From Actinomadura barringtoniae (GTDB taxonomy: Bacteria > Actinomycetota > Actinomycetes > Streptosporangiales > Streptosporangiaceae), in contig NZ_JAGEOJ010000041.1 in the NCBI RefSeq assembly GCF_017573505.1, positions 1-58,951 on the forward strand: a DNA stretch of 58,951 nt, read 5' to 3'. Of the stretch, positions 15,808-23,836 are shown in pieces (the stretch's first letter is position 1; the number at the start of each line of letters is the position of its first letter). Under the pieces are notes generated by a model that searched no databases, was not told where the DNA came from, and saw nothing but the letters and a program-made list of their open reading frames with translations. Both the position numbers and the translations under genes were made by a program.

Positions 15808-16128
15808 ATGACCGACCAGGACAAGCCAACCAAAATCACCTTCGTCTACTCCAACCCCACCGACCCGGACGCCTTCGAGGTCGCCTACCCCGAGCAACTC
15901 GCGCTCGCGCGCAAGCTCCCCGGCCTGACCCGGCTGCAGGCGTCGAAGGTCTGGCCCAAGGAGGACGGAAGCCCGACCCCCGCGTACCGCTTCCTGGACC
16001 TGTACTTCGCCGACTACGCCTCGGCCAGCGCCGCCGCCGCACAGGCAGGCCCCCTCGTAGCCGCCACCCGCGAGCACGCCACCGGAGGCGTGGCGATCGC
16101 GTTCGCCGAAGTGCTCGACGAGGCCTAG
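15808..16128 (+). CDS. EthD-family small protein
   Basis: A 106-residue dimeric alpha-beta barrel protein of the EthD group: TKITFVYSNPTDPDAFE at the start, then LPGLTRLQASKVWP, and a second half YRFLDLYFADYASASAA. EthD was named from ethyl-tert-butyl-ether degradation clusters but most members are of unknown role, sometimes acting on polyketide or quinone-like substrates. It is divergent from, and probably regulated by, the AraC protein. GAGAGG precedes the ATG by 7 nt. Confidence 0.85.
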   Translation: MTDQDKPTKITFVYSNPTDPDAFEVAYPEQLALARKLPGLTRLQASKVWPKEDGSPTPAYRFLDLYFADYASASAAAAQAGPLVAATREHATGGVAIAFAEVLDEA

Positions 16129-16129
16129 C

Positions 16130-16724
16130 AGTTCGCCCGCGCCCCGGCCGCCCGCACCCTCAACACTGCGAAGCGGCCGGGGCCCAGCCGCCCGGCCACA
16201 CCCTGCCGGACACCACTAACCGGGGCCCGGCGCACCCAATCGGCCGGGAGGCATGGCCGGGTGCGCCCCGGGCGGCCGACTGGCCGGGGCCAGGTGCGCC
16301 CGTGCTGCCAGGTGGCCGGAGCCAAGTGCCCCGCCGCCCGGGCCGCGGGGCCGGGTGCGTCCGGGCAGAGGCGGCCGGACACAACTGGCCGGGACCAGAT
16401 GTGCCCGGGCGGCCGACTGGCTGAGTGGCCGAGGCCAGGTGCGCCCGGGCAGACGCGGCCGGACACAATCTGCCGGACACAACTGGCCGGAACCAGGTGC
16501 ACCCGTGCGGCCGGATGGCCGCTGCCAGGTGCACCCGTGCGGCCGGATGGCCGCTGCCAGGTGCGTCCGGGCCGGCCAGGTAGCCGTTGCAGGGCGCGCT
16601 CGGGCAGCCGGGGCCGGTACGCCCGGGCGGCCTGGTACGGCCGGGCAGAGCCTGCCGGACACAACTGGCCGGGGCCGGGTGCGCCTGGGGCTGGGTGTGC
16701 CCGGGGCGGGCGGGGGTAGGGCGG
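16130..16724. repeat. GC-rich degenerate repeat field, apparently non-coding
   Basis: About 595 bp made of interlocking repeats. The 19-mer GCCGGACACAACTGGCCGG occurs exactly at 16374, 16472 and 16654, with degenerate copies at 16205 and 16458. A 32-bp unit (starting CCAGGTGCACCCGTGCGG) is perfectly tandem at 16493-16524 and 16525-16556, and CAGGTGCGCCCG-like segments recur throughout. Several frames stay open on both strands only because stop codons are rare in such sequence; the translations lack any family or ribosome site. It separates the EthD gene from the convergent CU044_5270 gene. Confidence 0.8.
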
Positions 16725-17750
16725 CTAGCTGGGGATCTGGTGGGGCTTGTCTACTACGGCGGCGTGGAGTTGGGCGCTCCAGCGCAGGATGGTGCCGGGC
16801 TTGATGCCCTTCTCGAACGCTCGTACGGCCACGGCGCGGTCGCCCAGGTAGCGGAACGTGGTGCGGTCGACGATGATCTGCGTGCTCTTGTCGCCGTCGC
16901 TGCGGGTGATGCCCAGGCCGTGCCGCCCCGACAGGTCGGTGGCGTCGCGCGTGACGGTCACGCCCGGGATCTGGGCCAGCGCCTCGTACAAGGCCGCGCG
17001 CAGCTTCGGCGGAACGTAGCCGTCGATCGTGTCGGCGATGAGTTCGAACGCCCGCTGGTCGTGGTTCCACTCGGGATCGGCGTCCGCGTACTCGTGCACC
17101 TTTTTCAGCAGGGTGCGCGGATCGGTGGGGAGCGAGGCGAGGAAGGCCTGGTCGTCCGGGTTCCACGTTTCGCCGAGGCGAACCTCCGACCAGCCCGTGC
17201 CCTTGCCGTTCACCCACGAGATGATCGGCTTCTGGTTGCCGCTCACCGGGCACTGCCGCTCGCTGGGCGGGCATGGCCGGGGTTTGACCGTCTTGACGTC
17301 GGTCGGGGTCCAGGTCTGCAGGCGGAACGCCTTGTTCGGTTTCGGAGCGTCGGCGTCCTTGACGGGCGGCCAATTGAACCCCACGCCGGGGACCCCCTTG
17401 ACCTTGGAGTCGATGTAGACCCACTGGCCGGGCCGGGGGGCGAGCGAGGTGTCCTTGCGCGCCGCGTCGGCCGCCTGCTTCAGCAGCACCGCGGCATCCG
17501 CCGGCGGGGTGCCGATCGGGGATGACTTGTCGCCGCCGGGCACGAGCGCGAAACCGATGGTGACGGCTGCGGCCAGGCCACCAGCGATAGCCAGCCGCCG
17601 GGCGGACAGGCGGGGGGTGGGGAGGCGGCGGGGGCTCGTGGTCTCGCGTTCGGCCTCGGTTGTCACCGCCAGGTGGGCGGCGGCGAGCGCGTCGGATGTG
17701 GGGGCGGGGACTTCGGGCTGCGCGGCGCGCAGTACGTCGAGCTCGTTCAT
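16725..17750 (-). CDS. CU044_5270-family membrane protein (putative sigma-factor partner)
   Basis: A 341-residue protein with a short cytoplasmic N-terminus (about 1-65), one membrane helix (RRLAIAGGLAAAVTIGFALV) and a large extracytoplasmic domain carrying CPPSERQCP and GRHGLGI motifs. This architecture and size fit the actinobacterial CU044_5270 family, almost always encoded after an ECF sigma factor. Its ATG overlaps the sigma stop by four bases (ATGA), so they are co-translated; a membrane-bound regulator of that sigma factor is the natural inference. No zinc anti-sigma motif is visible. Confidence 0.85.
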   Translation of the reverse strand: MNELDVLRAAQPEVPAPTSDALAAAHLAVTTEAERETTSPRRLPTPRLSARRLAIAGGLAAAVTIGFALVPGGDKSSPIGTPPADAAVLLKQAADAARKDTSLAPRPGQWVYIDSKVKGVPGVGFNWPPVKDADAPKPNKAFRLQTWTPTDVKTVKPRPCPPSERQCPVSGNQKPIISWVNGKGTGWSEVRLGETWNPDDQAFLASLPTDPRTLLKKVHEYADADPEWNHDQRAFELIADTIDGYVPPKLRAALYEALAQIPGVTVTRDATDLSGRHGLGITRSDGDKSTQIIVDRTTFRYLGDRAVAVRAFEKGIKPGTILRWSAQLHAAVVDKPHQIPS

Positions 17751-18358
17751 CGTTCGTCCTCCTCGACTGCCATGGACGGGTCGCTGCCGCCCAGGGCGTC
17801 GCGCAGCCGCGTGCGGGCTCGGGAGAGCCGCGAGCGGACGGTTCCGATCGGGATGTCCAGGGCCTCGGCGACCTCTTCGTAGGAGAGGTCGGCCCAGGCG
17901 ACGAGCAGCAATACGTTCCGCTGGCGTGCGGGCAGGGCGGCGAGCGCACCGGCGAGCGGGCCGCTCAGGCCCTGCGCGTCGACGCGGTCGACGATCGCCT
18001 CGGTCATCTCCTCGTCCGAGGAGCCGGGACCGATGCGTTCCAGCAGGCGGTACTTCTTGACCTCGGCGGCGCGGTGCCGGGCCATGAGGTTGGTCGCGAT
18101 GCCGTAGAGCCACGGGAGCGCCTGGCTGCGCGTGACGTCGTAGGCGTTCCGGCGGCGGAACGCGACCAGGAACGTCTCGGCCATCAGGTCGTCCGCGGTG
18201 TCGGGGCCGAGGCGTTGTGCGATGTAGCGGTGGATCCGGGGCGCGTGCCGGTCGACCAGCCGCGCGAAGCGTTCCGGCTCGGACCGGGACCGCCGGATCA
18301 GCTCGGCGTCGTCGCAGTGGTCCCGGTCGGGGGCCGCCTCGCGCGTGCCGATCACCAC
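17747..18358 (-). CDS. ECF-type RNA polymerase sigma factor
   Basis: A 203-residue group IV sigma factor. Region 2 spans about residues 25-95 (FARLVDRHAPRIHRYIAQRLG, DDLMAETFLVAFRRR, LPWLYGIATNLMARH) and region 4 about 130-190 (LPARQRNVLLLVAWADLSYEEVAEALDIP then GTVRSRLSRAR). No extra C-terminal domain. The GTG at 18358 has GAGGA 5 nt upstream. It is the first gene of a two-gene operon with the membrane protein that follows. Target genes are not evident from this window. Confidence 0.93.
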   Translation of the reverse strand: MVIGTREAAPDRDHCDDAELIRRSRSEPERFARLVDRHAPRIHRYIAQRLGPDTADDLMAETFLVAFRRRNAYDVTRSQALPWLYGIATNLMARHRAAEVKKYRLLERIGPGSSDEEMTEAIVDRVDAQGLSGPLAGALAALPARQRNVLLLVAWADLSYEEVAEALDIPIGTVRSRLSRARTRLRDALGGSDPSMAVEEDER

Positions 18359-18663
18359 CGTCGTCCTCTGTCCAACGGGATCCTCCTGTTGTCGGGGGTG
18401 CGTTCACCCGTCTTTCTTCGGAGGAGCCGATCGGGTTCCGCGCGCCGTAATCGCTCGCTCGTTGAGCATTGTGAGCGCACTTCTTGTGGGATTTCTATAA
18501 AGCCGCTTCCTTACCTCGAAGGCATATCTCAAAAGGTGATGGCGGTCACCGTGAGCCGCCTTGACGGGTGGCGTTCCCGGCCCGGAGACTGACTGCCACC
18601 AATCTATGTCCCGCAGATCTACGGGACTATCGCCCCCGGTAAGAGACCCCGTGGAGGAGTCCG
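18359..18663. other. Divergent promoter region, sigma factor / SCP2 gene
   Basis: These 305 bp separate the leftward sigma operon and the rightward SCP2 gene. A TATAAA lies near 18497. A short inverted repeat, GTCCCG (18608-18613) with CGGGAC (18622-18627), sits about 40 bp before the SCP2 ribosome site and may be an operator. No gene recognised. Confidence 0.45.
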
Positions 18664-19275
18664 ATGGCCGATGTGAACGAGCTCGGGGACATCAAGACCC
18701 TGATCACCGACAGCAGCCCTGCCGACCTCAAGGCGCTGCTCGACCAGCTGAGCGCCGACGAGATCAAGGACGTGCTGGGCCGCCTGGACAGCTCCGACTT
18801 CCCCGGCCTGCTGGAGAAGGTCGACGGCTCCGTACTGGAGCGGGTCGCCCAGGGGATCGGCCACCCGAGCGAGCTCAAGCAGTTCCTTGAACTGTCGGGC
18901 GGTGACGACGCCGTCATCAACGCGTTCGTCTCCAAGGCCGGGACCGATGTCATGCTGGACCGCGTTTTCGCGCTGATGGGCGACCATTTCCTGGCCGAGA
19001 AGGTCGGCGGGGACAGCGGCACCGTCGAATGGCACATCACCACGCCGGACGGCGAGAAGGTCTACCACCTCACCATTGAGAACGGGCAGGCCGAGGGCGC
19101 GGGCGGTCCCGCCGCCAACGCCCGCACCACGCTGACCATGGCCGGCCCCGACCTGCTGCGCCTGTGCGCGGGGACGCTCGACGGGATCACCGCGTTCATG
19201 CACAGCAAGATCAAGCTGTCCGGCGACATGCTCTTCGGCGCGAAGCTGCCGCAGGCCTTCGACACCGCCGCCTGA
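18664..19275 (+). CDS. SCP2 sterol-carrier-domain protein
   Basis: A 203-residue protein. The N-terminal ~85 residues are helical and acidic (LGDIKTLITDSSPADLKALL, DQLSADEIKDVLGRLDSS). The rest is an SCP2 lipid-binding domain (GTVEWHITTPDGEKVYHL, ARTTLTMAGPDLLRLCAG, MHSKIKLSGDMLFGAKL), the last block being the family's hallmark. SCP2 domains hold fatty acyl or sterol-like ligands in a hydrophobic tunnel. GGAGGAG precedes the ATG. Another SCP2 gene and a PucR regulator follow downstream on the same strand. A similar SCP2 gene is divergent from a second PucR gene at 34052. Confidence 0.88.
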   Translation: MADVNELGDIKTLITDSSPADLKALLDQLSADEIKDVLGRLDSSDFPGLLEKVDGSVLERVAQGIGHPSELKQFLELSGGDDAVINAFVSKAGTDVMLDRVFALMGDHFLAEKVGGDSGTVEWHITTPDGEKVYHLTIENGQAEGAGGPAANARTTLTMAGPDLLRLCAGTLDGITAFMHSKIKLSGDMLFGAKLPQAFDTAA

Positions 19276-19392
19276 GCGGACCGCCAGCTGAGCGGGACGC
19301 CGCTTGAACCACGTGCGCCGGCCGGGCCCTCGACGGTCCGGCCGGCGCGCGGCCACCGGCCACCGGCGCATGGCCACGGAGACGGGATCACG

Positions 19393-19836
19393 ATGAGTGA
19401 CAACCTCAAGGGCCTTCTGGACCAGATCGCCTCGCCCTCCGACCTGCGCAAGCTCCTCGACATCGAGGGGATGACGGGGGCGGTGGTCGAGCAGTTCGTC
19501 GCGGGCGTCGGCGCGGCCACGGCCCTCGACCAGATCTTCGGGCTGATGGCGATGCGCTTCACACCGAAGGGACGGCTGCGCAGCGGCGTGGTCCAGTGGA
19601 ACATCGCCACCTCGACGGGCAGGCACCGCTACCAGCTGTTCCTCACCCCGCAGGGCGCCCGCGCCGAACGCGGCAACGCCGCTCCCCCGCGCGTGCTGCT
19701 CGCGATGTCGACGCCGACGCTGCTGAACGTGTGCGCGGGACGCTTCGATCCCATCGCGGCACTGGGCCGGGGCGAGCTGAAGATCCGCGGCGACCTGCTC
19801 TTCGGCGCCCTGATGCCGCGCTGGTTCGACTACTGA
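19393..19836 (+). CDS. Short SCP2-domain protein, coupled to a PucR regulator
   Basis: A 147-residue relative of the preceding gene with a shorter helical N-terminus (NLKGLLDQIASPSDLRKLLD) and the same SCP2 core (GVVQWNIATSTGRHRYQL, VLLAMSTPTLLNVCAG, ELKIRGDLLFGALMP). It ends at DY, and its TGA overlaps the ATG of the PucR gene (TGATG). Translational coupling of a lipid-binding protein to a regulator suggests they work together, for example as ligand presenter and transcription factor; this is inference. The 117-bp gap to the first SCP2 gene has no obvious terminator. Confidence 0.85.
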   Translation: MSDNLKGLLDQIASPSDLRKLLDIEGMTGAVVEQFVAGVGAATALDQIFGLMAMRFTPKGRLRSGVVQWNIATSTGRHRYQLFLTPQGARAERGNAAPPRVLLAMSTPTLLNVCAGRFDPIAALGRGELKIRGDLLFGALMPRWFDY

Positions 19837-21137
19837 TGGACGAGCCGGAGCGGATCCTCATCCTCGAACTGGACACCCAGGCCAAGGTGGCGCTCACGTT
19901 GCGCCGGGCGGCCCCCGAGGTCGTGCGGGAGATCGTCGAGGAGATCCGGCGGCAGCTTCCCGACTACGCGTCCGACTCGTACGCGCAGGGCCTGGAACTC
20001 ACGACGGCCGTGGCGTTCGAGCAGTTCGTCGGCCTGATCGAGGGGCCGGGCATGCCGCACGAGCAGGCGCTGGAGTTCTTCCGCAAGGTGGGCGCGGCGG
20101 AGGCGGCGGCGGGGCATGGCCCGCGCGGCTGGCAGGCCGCGATGAACATCGGCGCGCGCATCGCCGTCCGCCACTTCACCGACGCCGTCGGAACGTTCGG
20201 CATCGAGATCTCCGCCGCCGCGTACGGCCAGGTGATCTCCGAGACGTTCGCCCACCTGCACCGCCTCGCCGACGCGATGTCGCAGGGGCACGCGGAGGCC
20301 GCGGGCGAGGAGATCGTGGACCTCAGCGCGCGGCGGCGTTCACTGCTGCTGGACCGGCTGATCGGCGAGCCGGCGGCAACGGCTACAGGGCCGACGGCGA
20401 CAGCAGGGCCGACGGCGACGGCGCTCACGCTGGACGAGGTGCGCGAGCTGGCGCGCGAGACCGGCTGGGCGGTTCCGCGGTACGCGGCGGCGGTCGCGCT
20501 CAAGCCGGGCGACCAGTGGTCACCGGCGGCGCCGGCCGACGTGCTGTCGGGGCGGCATCTCGCGGCGCCGTGCCTGATCGTTCCGGATCCGGAAGGGCCG
20601 GGGCGCAGGCGCGCGCTGGAGTCCTACCTCAAGGGCGAGATGGCGGCGATCGGTCCGACCGTTCCGGTGGAACGGGTCGGCCGGTCGCTGATGTGGGCGC
20701 GCCGCGCGCTCGCACTCGCGGTGAAGGGGCACATCGCGCAGTCGAGCGGGCTGGTCGTGACGACCGATCACCTGCCCGCGCTGGCCGTCTACCAGAACAA
20801 GGAGCTGATCGCGCACATCGCGGCGCGGCGGCTGAGGCCGCTCAACCAGCTGCGGCAGAACCAGCGGCGGCGATTCGCCGAGACGCTGCAGGCGATCCTG
20901 GAGTGCGGGTTCCACGCGCCCATGGCGGCCGCGCGCCTGAAGGTGCACCCTCAGACGGTGCGGCTGCGGGTGCGCAAGCTGGACGAGGTCTTCGGCGACC
21001 AGCTCCACGACCCGGACCTCCACATGGAGTTCCTGCTGTCGGTACGGCTGTGGCTGGCGGCCGACCGCGCGGGGATCGAGATCACTGACCGGGAGCCGTC
21101 CGGGAGTGTTCTGCGATCCTGGCCATCTGCTTGCTGA
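19836..21137 (+). CDS. PucR/CdaR-type helix-turn-helix regulator (paralog 1)
   Basis: A 433-residue regulator. The N-terminal helical sensor part covers about 1-170 (EIVEEIRRQLPDYASDSYAQG is part of it), a middle GGDEF-like/PucR linker follows with an Ala-Thr-Pro-rich insert near 190, and a PucR C-terminal helix-turn-helix sits near 360-395 (AAARLKVHPQTVRLRVRKLDE, FGDQLHDP). Paralogs lie at 28216-29421 and 32701-33861. It is translationally coupled to the SCP2 gene before it. The last 56 bp overlap the convergent MerR gene, so one of the two C-termini may be slightly extended by chance. Confidence 0.85.
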   Translation: MDEPERILILELDTQAKVALTLRRAAPEVVREIVEEIRRQLPDYASDSYAQGLELTTAVAFEQFVGLIEGPGMPHEQALEFFRKVGAAEAAAGHGPRGWQAAMNIGARIAVRHFTDAVGTFGIEISAAAYGQVISETFAHLHRLADAMSQGHAEAAGEEIVDLSARRRSLLLDRLIGEPAATATGPTATAGPTATALTLDEVRELARETGWAVPRYAAAVALKPGDQWSPAAPADVLSGRHLAAPCLIVPDPEGPGRRRALESYLKGEMAAIGPTVPVERVGRSLMWARRALALAVKGHIAQSSGLVVTTDHLPALAVYQNKELIAHIAARRLRPLNQLRQNQRRRFAETLQAILECGFHAPMAAARLKVHPQTVRLRVRKLDEVFGDQLHDPDLHMEFLLSVRLWLAADRAGIEITDREPSGSVLRSWPSAC

Positions 21138-21873
21138 GCTCCGCCTGGATCTCGGCGTGCAGCGACCGGGCGAGCAGGCCCTGGACCGCCATGATGCCGA
21201 CCGGCCGCAGCCGCCGCACCACCTCGGCGAGCTGCACCAGATCCGAGTTCTCGCCGGACATGGCCTCCCCCAGCCCGGCGTGGTCGACGGTCAGCTGAAC
21301 GAACCGGCGGGAGATCGCGTCACAGTCGCCGCGCAGCTTGGCGGCGATGTCGAACACCGCGTTCAGCCCGATGCCGATCGCGACCAGATCGGCGCCGACC
21401 TGGAACAGCCGGGGGCTCGGCACCTCGAAAGCGTCGCCGTTCCAGCGGATGAACTCCAGCTCCTCGGCGCGCGCGAGCGTCGCCTGCAGGTCGGGGAGGT
21501 CGGCGGGCGTACGGCCGTCGAGCTCCTCGGCCGGGTAGTCCGGCACGAACGCCTGAACGACCTCGGTCAGCGACATCGTCGCCGCGGTCTCGTCCGACCA
21601 CGGGTCGGTCAGCGCGCGCTCCAGCCCGAGCAGGTCGCTCAGGTTGTGGCCGCGCTCCCAGGCCGTGATCATCTCGGCGATGCTGGCGAGGGTGTAGCCG
21701 CGTTCCTGCAGCTGGGTGATGACCCGGATCCGCGCCAGGTGCGAGTCGTCGTAGAAGCCCACCCGGCCCTGCATGCGGGGCGGCGGCAGCAGCCCGCGCT
21801 CCTGGAACCCGCGCACGTGGCGGACGGTCGTACCGGCGGCCCGCGCCAGGTCGTCGATTCGGAATTCAGCCAT
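21082..21873 (-). CDS. MerR-family regulator
   Basis: A 263-residue MerR regulator. The N-terminal DNA-binding domain shows FRIDDLARAAGTTVRHVRGFQERGLL and RVGFYDDSHLARIRVI. The C-terminal ~180 residues form a helical effector domain without metal-binding cysteines, so a hydrophobic or organic ligand is likely. It is divergent from a fatty acid desaturase, with a perfect 9-bp inverted repeat in the shared 275-bp region. Control of desaturase expression by lipid ligands is a reasonable inference. The gene's end overlaps the PucR gene tail-to-tail. Confidence 0.88.
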   Translation of the reverse strand: MAEFRIDDLARAAGTTVRHVRGFQERGLLPPPRMQGRVGFYDDSHLARIRVITQLQERGYTLASIAEMITAWERGHNLSDLLGLERALTDPWSDETAATMSLTEVVQAFVPDYPAEELDGRTPADLPDLQATLARAEELEFIRWNGDAFEVPSPRLFQVGADLVAIGIGLNAVFDIAAKLRGDCDAISRRFVQLTVDHAGLGEAMSGENSDLVQLAEVVRRLRPVGIMAVQGLLARSLHAEIQAELSKQMARIAEHSRTAPGQ

Positions 21874-22042
21874 GCCCGCTTCTGCCCGCTTCTCTGACTC
21901 GCCGGAGTCGTCCTTGACGGCTCGTACCGGCTCGTATCGTACTCCGGACCTGCGGTGCGATCATCTATGAGTCATTGAGCGATGAGACGTAGCCGGGATG
22001 TGATCGGGACGCGGCCGAGACGCTGCCGGGCCCTCCCTAGAT

Positions 22043-22070
22043 CAATCTGACAAGCGCACGCGTCAGATTG
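22043..22070. promoter_or_regulatory. Inverted-repeat operator between MerR and desaturase genes
   Basis: CAATCTGAC (22043-22051) and GTCAGATTG (22062-22070) form a perfect 9-bp inverted repeat with a 10-bp spacer, about 80 bp before the desaturase start. It stands out from the GC-rich surroundings and is the best candidate binding site for the divergent MerR protein or another dimeric regulator. Confidence 0.65.
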
Positions 22071-22148
22071 CGCGCCGAACGGCAAGATCCGGCGTCGCCC
22101 GCCTGCCTACCGTGTGGTGTCTCATTCGGACTCACGGGAGGGAACGCC

Positions 22149-23219
22149 GTGCCATCGACCTCGACCTCGACCGCACGACTCACGCGGGCCGACTACGACG
22201 AGCTGGGCCGTGAGCTGGACAAGCTGCGCCAGGAGGTCACCGACGACCTCGGCGAGGCGGACGCCCGCTACATCCGGCGGCTGATCGCCGCCCAGCGCGG
22301 CCTGGAGGTGGCGGCGCGCGCCGTCCTGATGTTCTCCTCGCGCCGCTGGGCCTGGTGGACGGGCACCGCCGCGCTGTCGGTCGCCAAGATCCTGGAGAAC
22401 ATGGAGATCGGGCACAACGTCCTGCACGGCCAGTGGGACTGGATGCGCGACGAGAAGATCCACTCGACGACCTGGGAGTGGGACACCGCCTGCCCGGCCG
22501 ACCAGTGGAAGCACTCGCACAACGTCGTCCACCACACGTTCACCAACGTGCTCGGCAAGGACCGCGACGTCGGCTATGGCATCCTGCGCGTCGCCCCCGA
22601 ACAGGAGTGGCACCCGGTCTACCTCGCGCAGCCGCTCTACAACCTGCTGCTGGCGATGCTCTATGAGTACGGGATCGCGCTGCACGACCTGGCTCCCGAG
22701 CTGGTCGAGTCGGGCGAGAAGACCCAGGAGGAGTTCGACCGGCAGCTGAAGGAGATCGGCCACAAGGTCGGGCGGCAGTTCCTGAAGGACTACGTCGCGT
22801 TCCCGCTGCTCGCCGGGCCGAACGCGCTGCCGGTGCTGCTCGCCGATCTGACCGCCAACACCATACGGAACGTGTGGGCGCACACCGTCATCTTCTGCGG
22901 CCACTTCCCCGGCGGCATCGAGGTGTTCGAGGAGCGGCAGCTGGAGGGCGAGACGCGCGGCGAGTGGTACGTACGCCAGCTTCTCGGCTCGGGCAACATC
23001 AGCGGCGGGCGGCTCCTGCACCTGATGACCGGCAACCTCAGCCACCAGATCGAGCACCATCTCTTCCCCGACCTGCCGAGCAACCGCTACGCGCGGATCG
23101 CCCCGCAGGTCCGCGAGCTGTGCCGCAAGTACGACCTCCCGTACCGGACGGGCGGTCTCGGCCGCCAGGTCGCCGGCCACTGGCGGAAGATCGTCCGCCT
23201 CGCCTTCCCCGGCGGCTGA
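22149..23219 (+). CDS. Membrane fatty acid desaturase
   Basis: A 356-residue di-iron membrane desaturase that introduces a double bond into fatty acyl chains. The three histidine boxes are clear: HNVLHG near residue 85, HNVVHH near 120 and HQIEHH near 305, the last of the front-end/acyl-lipid type. Hydrophobic segments flank them. The start is GTG at 22149, supported by the strong GGGAGGG immediately upstream, rather than the longer open frame. An internal helical stretch around 185-215 is amphipathic. It is divergent from a MerR regulator. A terminator follows at 23247-23278. Confidence 0.93.
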   Translation: MPSTSTSTARLTRADYDELGRELDKLRQEVTDDLGEADARYIRRLIAAQRGLEVAARAVLMFSSRRWAWWTGTAALSVAKILENMEIGHNVLHGQWDWMRDEKIHSTTWEWDTACPADQWKHSHNVVHHTFTNVLGKDRDVGYGILRVAPEQEWHPVYLAQPLYNLLLAMLYEYGIALHDLAPELVESGEKTQEEFDRQLKEIGHKVGRQFLKDYVAFPLLAGPNALPVLLADLTANTIRNVWAHTVIFCGHFPGGIEVFEERQLEGETRGEWYVRQLLGSGNISGGRLLHLMTGNLSHQIEHHLFPDLPSNRYARIAPQVRELCRKYDLPYRTGGLGRQVAGHWRKIVRLAFPGG

Positions 23220-23246
23220 CGACCCAGGCGAACGCCGACACGCGCG

Positions 23247-23278
23247 AGGTGGCCCGGCCGGAGGGGGCCGGGCCACCT
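23247..23278. terminator. Bidirectional terminator after the desaturase gene
   Basis: A perfect 13-bp stem (AGGTGGCCCGGCC / GGCCGGGCCACCT) with a 6-nt loop between convergent genes. Confidence 0.75.
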
Positions 23279-23294
23279 TCGTGGCTCGTGTGGA

Positions 23295-23759
23295 TCAAAC
23301 CGCTTGCGACGCGGGCACCGGAGCGGGCGCGGGAGCCGGAGCAGGCGCGGCGGTCTTGCGGGTCTCGTTGTGGGTCTCGATGAGGAGCATCAGGCCGTTC
23401 ACCGCGATCACCGCGCCGGTCAGGCAGTGGACGAAGAGGGCGGTGGCCACGGAGCCGTTGTGGGCCAGCACGGTGGTCATGTCGCCGAACGCGGCGACGG
23501 ACTCGACCAGCAGCACCCAGCCCAGCGCCCGGCGGTGGCCGGTCACCAGCAGGACGCCCATGCCCAGGGCCATCGCGACGTCGCGGACGCCCTTGATGAT
23601 CAGGAAGCCGCCGCCGTCGCCGGACGGCCAGGTCGGCAGGCCGAAGCTCTGCGCTCCCGTCTGCGGGCTCAGGATGAACTGCGATCCGAACCAGAGAGCG
23701 AAGAGGACGAACGCGGCGGCCAGGAAGGTGTTGATCTTCTTCAGTGAGATGAATGACAT
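23295..23759 (-). CDS. DUF4267-family membrane protein
   Basis: A 154-residue integral membrane protein with four predicted helices (about 10-30, 50-72, 78-98, 102-125) and the internal GVRDVAMALGMG motif of DUF4267. The C-terminal tail is an Ala-Pro repeat (APAPAPAPAPVP), probably a flexible cytoplasmic or wall-directed extension. AAGGAGAAG precedes the ATG. Function is unknown. The hemerythrin gene upstream on the same strand ends 77 bp before, so they may form one transcription unit. Confidence 0.82.
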   Translation of the reverse strand: MSFISLKKINTFLAAAFVLFALWFGSQFILSPQTGAQSFGLPTWPSGDGGGFLIIKGVRDVAMALGMGVLLVTGHRRALGWVLLVESVAAFGDMTTVLAHNGSVATALFVHCLTGAVIAVNGLMLLIETHNETRKTAAPAPAPAPAPVPASQAV

Positions 23760-23836
23760 TGGTCTTCTCCTTGCGAGTCAGGACGTTGCGGGTCAGGACG
23801 CTGTGTGTCGGGACCTGTGTGTCGGGACGCTGCGGG
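23760..23836. repeat. Short degenerate direct repeats
   Basis: The 77 bp between the hemerythrin and DUF4267 genes contain four imperfect copies of a ~15-bp unit resembling GGGTCAGGACGCTG or GTGTCGGGACGCTG. Probably slippage-derived spacer DNA. Confidence 0.5.

Noticed and set aside
16125..16664. Long open frames on both strands in the repeat field
   Set aside because: They arise from stop-poor GC repeats, give low-complexity translations and lack start signals.
16374..16672. CRISPR-like array
   Set aside because: The 19-bp repeats are irregularly spaced (98 and 182 bp), spacers are themselves repetitive, and no cas gene is present.
22122..23276. 384-residue minus-strand frame across the desaturase
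   Set aside because: Antisense shadow; the plus strand encodes all three histidine boxes of a desaturase.
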